Below, in pieces: positions 30,235 through 33,733 of a DNA stretch of 33,733 bases; the stretch's first letter is position 1, and every line of letters begins with the position of its first letter. Under the pieces are notes generated by a model. That model ran no database searches, was not told where the DNA came from, and was given only the letters and a program-made list of their open reading frames with translations. The position numbers were made by a program, and so were the translations under genes. Source of the stretch: Lawsonibacter hominis (GTDB lineage: Bacteria > Bacillota > Clostridia > Oscillospirales > Oscillospiraceae); the NCBI RefSeq assembly GCF_014287895.1, contig NZ_JACOPP010000027.1:1-33733 (forward strand). The letters run 5' to 3'.

Positions 30235-31806
30235 ATGGCCTCATACTTGCTTCGTACCATTTTGTGCTTGAACCTTGTAGCAAGTGTGTCCTACCTTGTG
30301 TTTAAGGCATCGGCTTTTGCTGGCAGAAAACATATCAGTGAAAAATGGCGCTACAACTGTACCACAGTCATTATGTTCCTGTATGTTATCCCATTTTACA
30401 AGCTGCTGCCAGCATTCCCGAAAACATTAGCCGAGGCCGAGCCAATATCAGTGGTTGGGAACAAAGTTGTGTCTGGAATAAATGTACTCCCCCCTGAAAA
30501 CTCTGTGGCGAGTATTACAGAAGCAAGCCCCAATATCATCAAAGATACTACTCTTAACATGAGTTTGGATTGGCAGAAGTGGGCATTGATTATTTGGATT
30601 GTTGTTGCTGGTGCCCTGGTTCTATGGAATGTTTTGGGGCTGCTTTGTTTCAGATACCAGCTCCAGCAGTCACAGACAGTTCATGATGCGCTGTTGCAAG
30701 AAATTGCAAGTCGTTGTGCTGCAGGTCTTGGGATCAAGCAAAAAGTAGCTTTAAAGTTGCACTCCGCAATACAAAGTCCAATGCTGGTTGGTTTTTTTAC
30801 CCCAACTATTATAATCCCAAATGCTGATTTGCAGCTTGATGAAGCACAGATGATACTGGCCCATGAATTAGTGCATTTTAAGCACCGTGCCTTATGGAGA
30901 AAGCTCTTAGCAGTTATTCTCCAAACAGTCTATTGGTTCAATCCCGTAGTGTATCTCATAAAGCGGGATTTAGATCGTTTGGCAGAAACATCTTGTGATG
31001 AGCAGGTTGTTTGCCGAATGAATCAGGCAGAGCGTAAAAAGTATGGGCATCTTCTGATTTCCTACACAACTGTATTTCGTAACCCAAACAAAGTATCTGG
31101 AATTGCATTTGTTTCAACGAGAAAAAGGCTTGAAAGGAGAATTTTAACCATGTTGAATTCCAACAAGAAATCCCGTAAGACTGTCGTGGCCGCCTTGGCT
31201 TGCACTCTGTGCGCCAGCTGTCTGGGAATGTCTGTGTTAGCTGCTGAGGTTCCCTCTACCATCGACGTGCCCAATGCCGAACTGATGAATGTTTCTGATG
31301 TGAAGACGGGGGATATGGGCGAAGCCCGCATCATTGAATCTGACGACGGTTTTGTTGATCTGTCCCAGATGAAACTGTCTACCGATTCCAGCGATTTTGC
31401 CAAGGTCATTGAGACCACCACGGGTTTCGCAGATCTGTCTCAGTTCAACCTCTCCACTGACGCTGCGGACAACATGATGTTCTATCAGGGAACTGTGTCG
31501 GCTAAGGCCGGCGAAGCGGTACCTTATGCTTCCGGCAACCTTTCTGGCGGAAAGGGATATGCTTTTGACTCTCAGGATCTGACCAAGGGCCAAAAAGTGA
31601 CCGTAAATGCAAACTGGACTCCTACTTCTGCCAATGTTCAGATTGGTCTGATCGATAACAATACTGGCTATGGACTCGTAAAAACCGTTTCCAATGGCTC
31701 CGGTTCCGCATCCTTCGAAATTACCGGCGACTCCAACTTCTCTATCTTTATTGGCAATCTGTCTACCAGCAGCATCCACTTTGATGTGTCCTATATTGTG
31801 AACTGA
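30235..31806 (+). CDS. BlaR1-like M56 metalloprotease sensor with tail type B
   Basis: The 523-residue protein begins MASYLLRTILCLNLVASVSY behind GAGGAGG. Membrane helices lie at about residues 5-28, 40-58, 118-140 and 312-332. Zinc motif HELVHFKHRALW, then YWFNPVVYLIKRD and AETSCDEQVV. The exported tail starts with a linker holding two similar units (FVDLSQMKLSTDSSDFAKVI / FADLSQFNLSTDAADN) and ends in the beta domain from residue 432 (GGKGYAFDSQ, GQKVTVNANWTPTSANVQIG). There are no penicillin-binding motifs. An internal AAAGGAG plus ATG (M306) precedes the signal-like last helix, which ends SVLAAE. Confidence 0.9.
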   Translation: MASYLLRTILCLNLVASVSYLVFKASAFAGRKHISEKWRYNCTTVIMFLYVIPFYKLLPAFPKTLAEAEPISVVGNKVVSGINVLPPENSVASITEASPNIIKDTTLNMSLDWQKWALIIWIVVAGALVLWNVLGLLCFRYQLQQSQTVHDALLQEIASRCAAGLGIKQKVALKLHSAIQSPMLVGFFTPTIIIPNADLQLDEAQMILAHELVHFKHRALWRKLLAVILQTVYWFNPVVYLIKRDLDRLAETSCDEQVVCRMNQAERKKYGHLLISYTTVFRNPNKVSGIAFVSTRKRLERRILTMLNSNKKSRKTVVAALACTLCASCLGMSVLAAEVPSTIDVPNAELMNVSDVKTGDMGEARIIESDDGFVDLSQMKLSTDSSDFAKVIETTTGFADLSQFNLSTDAADNMMFYQGTVSAKAGEAVPYASGNLSGGKGYAFDSQDLTKGQKVTVNANWTPTSANVQIGLIDNNTGYGLVKTVSNGSGSASFEITGDSNFSIFIGNLSTSSIHFDVSYIVN

Positions 31807-31861
31807 TGGTTTGTTCTGCATCTGGTTTACTATGTCGAGAAACCAAAATCATTAAGTAGAA

Positions 31862-31910
31862 TGCAAGGCGGGGGGAGTTCAAGAAGATCTCTCCCCGCCT
31901 TTGCACATTT
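31862..31910 (+). terminator. Terminator of module VI
   Basis: TGCAAGGCGGGGGGAG (31862-31877) pairs with CTCTCCCCGCCTTTGCA (31889-31905) with minor imperfections, then CATTT. No wHTH gene follows this module, unlike modules I-V. Confidence 0.8.
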
Positions 31911-32011
31911 AGTACATTTTACATTTCTCGACGAAATCGTAATGAATTCTACCATATAAACTTCTATTGTGGCAGTTTACCCATCCCCTGAGATAAAAAG
32001 AGGTGAGGCCA

Positions 32012-32077
32012 ATGAGGAGCTGCAAAAACAGAATCATACATAGTCAGTGCATAAAGCGGCCTTTGTCTTATGGATAA
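32012..32077 (+). CDS. 21-residue leader peptide, second copy
   Basis: ATG 32012 behind GAGGTGAGG encodes MRSCKNRIIHSQC, then IKRPLSYG and TAA. Frame, length and the ending LSYG are conserved with the copy at 11571. The last seven codons enter the attenuator hairpin. Confidence 0.7.
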   Translation: MRSCKNRIIHSQCIKRPLSYG

Positions 32078-32091
32078 AGGCCGCTTTTCTT
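32055..32091 (+). terminator. Attenuator hairpin, second copy
   Basis: AGCGGCCTTTGTC (32055-32067) pairs with GGATAAAGGCCGCT (32072-32085), followed by TTTTCTTT. Relative to the copy at 11614, several base pairs changed on one or both sides while pairing was kept. Confidence 0.8.
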
Positions 32092-32535
32092 TATATTATC
32101 GGCAAAATTCGAGGTGAATCGTCAAGATTCCCTATTTTTGAAATTTACAAATACAAATTATCAGCAAGGGCGGCAGCGTAGAACTGCCACATTGATGGAA
32201 GAAGGGGGATGATGCCAGCCGCCTGTGTGCCGTCCGCATAACAGCGGACAAGGAGTAACTGTGCTATGGATCAAAAAGTCCACAGCATTGAGAAGTTACT
32301 TTTTGTCCCACTCAAACGACACACGGCTTTCAATGGACAAATTTCAATAGGCGTTGGTCGGCGTCTTTGTGCGCGGGAGTTTGCCCCAAGTGGGGACAAA
32401 CCCCCGCCTGCCCGTGCTGCCTACCCTATTGGACTTCTCAATGTGCATATCCAGAGAGCGGCTGATTTTGTATCCCGATACAAAGTCAGCCGCTTTCATT
32501 TAAGGCTCCCTGAACAAAGAATCAGGGGGCCGCCA

Positions 32536-32572
32536 CCTCCAATTTGTTTTTCTCAAAAAAACAAATTGGAGG
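32536..32572 (+). promoter_or_regulatory. RBS-sequestering hairpin, second copy
   Basis: CCTCCAATTTGTTTT (32536-32550) pairs perfectly with AAAACAAATTGGAGG (32558-32572), burying the ribosome site of GTG 32581. The sixth pair is A-T here and G-C in the left copy. Confidence 0.75.
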
Positions 32573-32580
32573 TAACAGAG

Positions 32581-33090
32581 GTGCAAAATTATCGCAAAAG
32601 CGACTATGCGATAAACAAAAACAGCCCAAATATCGTTTATCGCTTTCATAATGAAATCATAGAAATCACACTGGAGGATTATCTGAAGGAGAACCCTGAT
32701 AAAACGGAACATGACTTTGCAGAGCTGAAAGCCCTGTCCGATCAAATCTACTATGAGCAGGATCGGGCAGAGAGCGCCCAGACCCGCAAGGATGTTTCAA
32801 TCCACGGTTTGGAGGAAACGGAGCATTGTGCCACTCGCGCGCTGGATGAAGAATGGGAAGAACGAGTTGTTGACATACAGAACCGCAAGTATGCCTGGAA
32901 AGCCTTCGAGCAGCTTTTTACAGTGGGCGCTTTGACCGAGGTTCAGAAACGGCGATTCCGGCTTCACGTTTTTCAGGGACTCTCTACCCGGCAGATCGGT
33001 CGGATGGAAGGGACAAGCCATCAAGCCGTTGCCAAGTCCATAAACCTGGCGATTGCCAAACTAAAAAAATATTTTGCGGCACAGGGTTGA
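32581..33090 (+). CDS. Sigma-70-family-like regulator of the element, copy 2
   Basis: This 169-residue protein differs from the one at 12140 by a single residue (Phe for Leu in WKAFEQLF). C-terminal sigma region 4 HTH is at about residues 118-165 and there is no region 2. Nearly all base differences between the copies are synonymous, so both have been under selection as proteins, or one was recently copied by recombination. The hairpin at 32536 covers its ribosome site. Confidence 0.82.
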   Translation: MQNYRKSDYAINKNSPNIVYRFHNEIIEITLEDYLKENPDKTEHDFAELKALSDQIYYEQDRAESAQTRKDVSIHGLEETEHCATRALDEEWEERVVDIQNRKYAWKAFEQLFTVGALTEVQKRRFRLHVFQGLSTRQIGRMEGTSHQAVAKSINLAIAKLKKYFAAQG

Positions 33091-33113
33091 CACCCATGCG
33101 GTTTCAGGACGAT

Positions 33114-33152
33114 AGGTGAAAGGCATTCTTTCGGAGTGTTCTCCTTTCGCCT
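33114..33152 (+). terminator. Hairpin downstream of the sigma-like gene, copy 2
   Basis: AGGTGAAAGG pairs with CCTTTCGCCT; same position as 12673-12710 in the left copy. The T-run is weak. Confidence 0.4.
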
Positions 33153-33279
33153 GTACCTTGACAACCACATACTCATTCATCAGTAACATCCCCCTTTCCA
33201 GTGCGAGGAGCAAAAGCCGATTCAGGGGCCGCGCCATGATATACGGACATGATGAGCAGATCCCACCTGATTATCATAA

Positions 33280-33616
33280 TTGGTCTTGCATACAATCCTG
33301 TCCCGTATGAGCGAGTAACGGCAGCCTGTAAAAACCGGGCAGCACCCGGCGCGGCCATGATCGGAAAGGGGTATAATGGTACTCCTGTCCAGCCACAGAT
33401 CACGCAATGGGGGCAGCTCGGAGAGATCCTCGGAGGGGTGAGATTCCCGTGGGCCGGTTCGCTGCTGGCCGCTGATGACTTCCCAATATGTGCGGGGTGT
33501 CAAGGACAAATGGCACATAGCAAGAAAACAAATCGGATTTTATATTTCGCCGGAAATGGGGCAGGTCTTATGGCCTGCCCTGTTTCCGGCTTACTTAATA
33601 TTCAGGAGGTCAGCTT
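33280..33616 (+). other. Intergenic region with a large hairpin ahead of the MazF gene
   Basis: I see no gene with a ribosome site in these 337 bases. Notable structures are CCGGG/CCCGG near 33335 and a long stem at 33549-33590 (GCCGGAAA, GGGCAGG paired with CCTGCCC, TTTCCGGC) with a symmetric TG/TG internal loop. The stem lacks a T-run. No antitoxin gene is visible upstream of the toxin. Confidence 0.5.
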
Positions 33617-33733
33617 ATGCGAAAGGCTATCCGGCGTGGCGATCTGTTCTATGCAGACCTGAACCCGGTGGTCGGCTCCGAGCAAGGCGGCATCCGCCCT
33701 GTCCTTGTTATCCAAAATGATGTGGGGAATCAC
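33617..33733 (+). CDS. MazF/PemK-family toxin (5' part only)
   Basis: The first 39 residues are in the window: MRKAIRRGDLFYADLNPVVG, then SEQGGIRPVLVIQNDVGNH. RRGDLFYADLNPVVGSEQGG followed by RPVLVIQND is the diagnostic start of MazF/PemK endoribonucleases, which cut mRNA at short sequences. Ribosome site AGGAGG, seven bases before ATG. No antitoxin precedes it, so the partner may lie downstream, or the gene may be one of the antitoxin-less copies common on clostridial mobile elements. The gene runs off the window end. Confidence 0.9.
   Translation, partial: MRKAIRRGDLFYADLNPVVGSEQGGIRPVLVIQNDVGNH

Larger units (their letters stand above)
31917..33279 (+). repeat. Repeat A, right copy (about 1.36 kb direct repeat)
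   Basis: Direct copy of 11476-12836 with the same gene and RNA elements. Similarity ends at CCTGATTATCATAA, after which the left copy runs into the SLOG gene end and the right copy into unrelated sequence. Near that end both copies share a short open frame (MIYGHxEQIPPDYH) that is cut at the border, possibly the start of a lost gene. Confidence 0.85.

Noticed and set aside
19312..31806. Annotating the BlaR1-like proteins as beta-lactam sensors
   Set aside because: None has the SxxK/SxN/KTG penicillin-binding domain at the C-terminus, so only the protease core supports the name.
33249..33662. 137-codon frame upstream of and overlapping the MazF start
   Set aside because: No ribosome site and no recognisable motif; it runs through a strong hairpin and into the toxin gene in another frame. 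It does not look like an antitoxin.

Overview
The window looks like accessory and regulatory cargo of an integrative/conjugative element (ICE) in a Gram-positive gut anaerobe of the class Clostridia. This is inferred from the strong GGAGG ribosome sites, the lipoprotein and M56-peptidase families, and the element-type genes at both ends: a replication-type helix-turn-helix protein at 64-594, two copies of a small sigma-like protein, and a truncated MazF/PemK toxin at the right edge. I see no rRNA, tRNA or CRISPR array. The only insertion sequence recognised is an IS1182-family element at 17427-19278.

Layout. 1-3006: element HTH gene, an ECF sigma/anti-sigma pair (minus strand), and a divergent XRE regulator/SLOG pair. 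3064-7799 (module I): OmpR-type two-component system, ABC exporter (permease, small lipoprotein, ATPase), then a stand-alone winged-helix protein (wHTH1). 8167-11387 (module II): TetR, small membrane protein, fused ABC exporter, wHTH2. 11476-12836: repeat A, with a 21-codon leader peptide, attenuator, RBS-sequestering hairpin and sigma-like gene. 12831-13804: a second divergent SLOG/XRE pair. 14300-17246 (module III): BlaI, BlaR1-like M56 sensor, wHTH3. 17427-19278: IS. 19312-21055 (minus): BlaR1-like and BlaI. 21346-25085 (module IV): BlaI, two tandem BlaR1-like sensors, wHTH4. 25421-29014 (module V): response regulator, histidine kinase, lipoprotein, wHTH5. 29211-31806 (module VI): secreted protein, BlaI, BlaR1-like sensor. 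31917-33279: second copy of repeat A. 33617 to the end: MazF start.

The most unusual pattern is modularity. Five different signal-transduction cassettes (two two-component systems, one TetR and two BlaI/BlaR1) each end in a near-identical 138-141-residue OmpR-type winged-helix protein. It lacks a complete receiver domain, and its recognition helix is almost invariant. Most of these cassettes carry no recognisable resistance enzyme. A plausible reading is that many envelope or drug sensors feed one common DNA-binding output, and that the repeated wHTH gene also serves as a recombination platform for swapping cassettes. An ABC-gene relic in front of wHTH1 and the altered 3' end of wHTH5 support past exchange.

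The five BlaR1-like proteins keep the membrane zinc-protease core but lack a penicillin-binding sensor. They carry different exported tails, and two tail types recur in free secreted or lipoprotein genes nearby. Operators can be proposed for most regulators because the same spaced motif recurs at the regulator's own promoter and at its neighbour.
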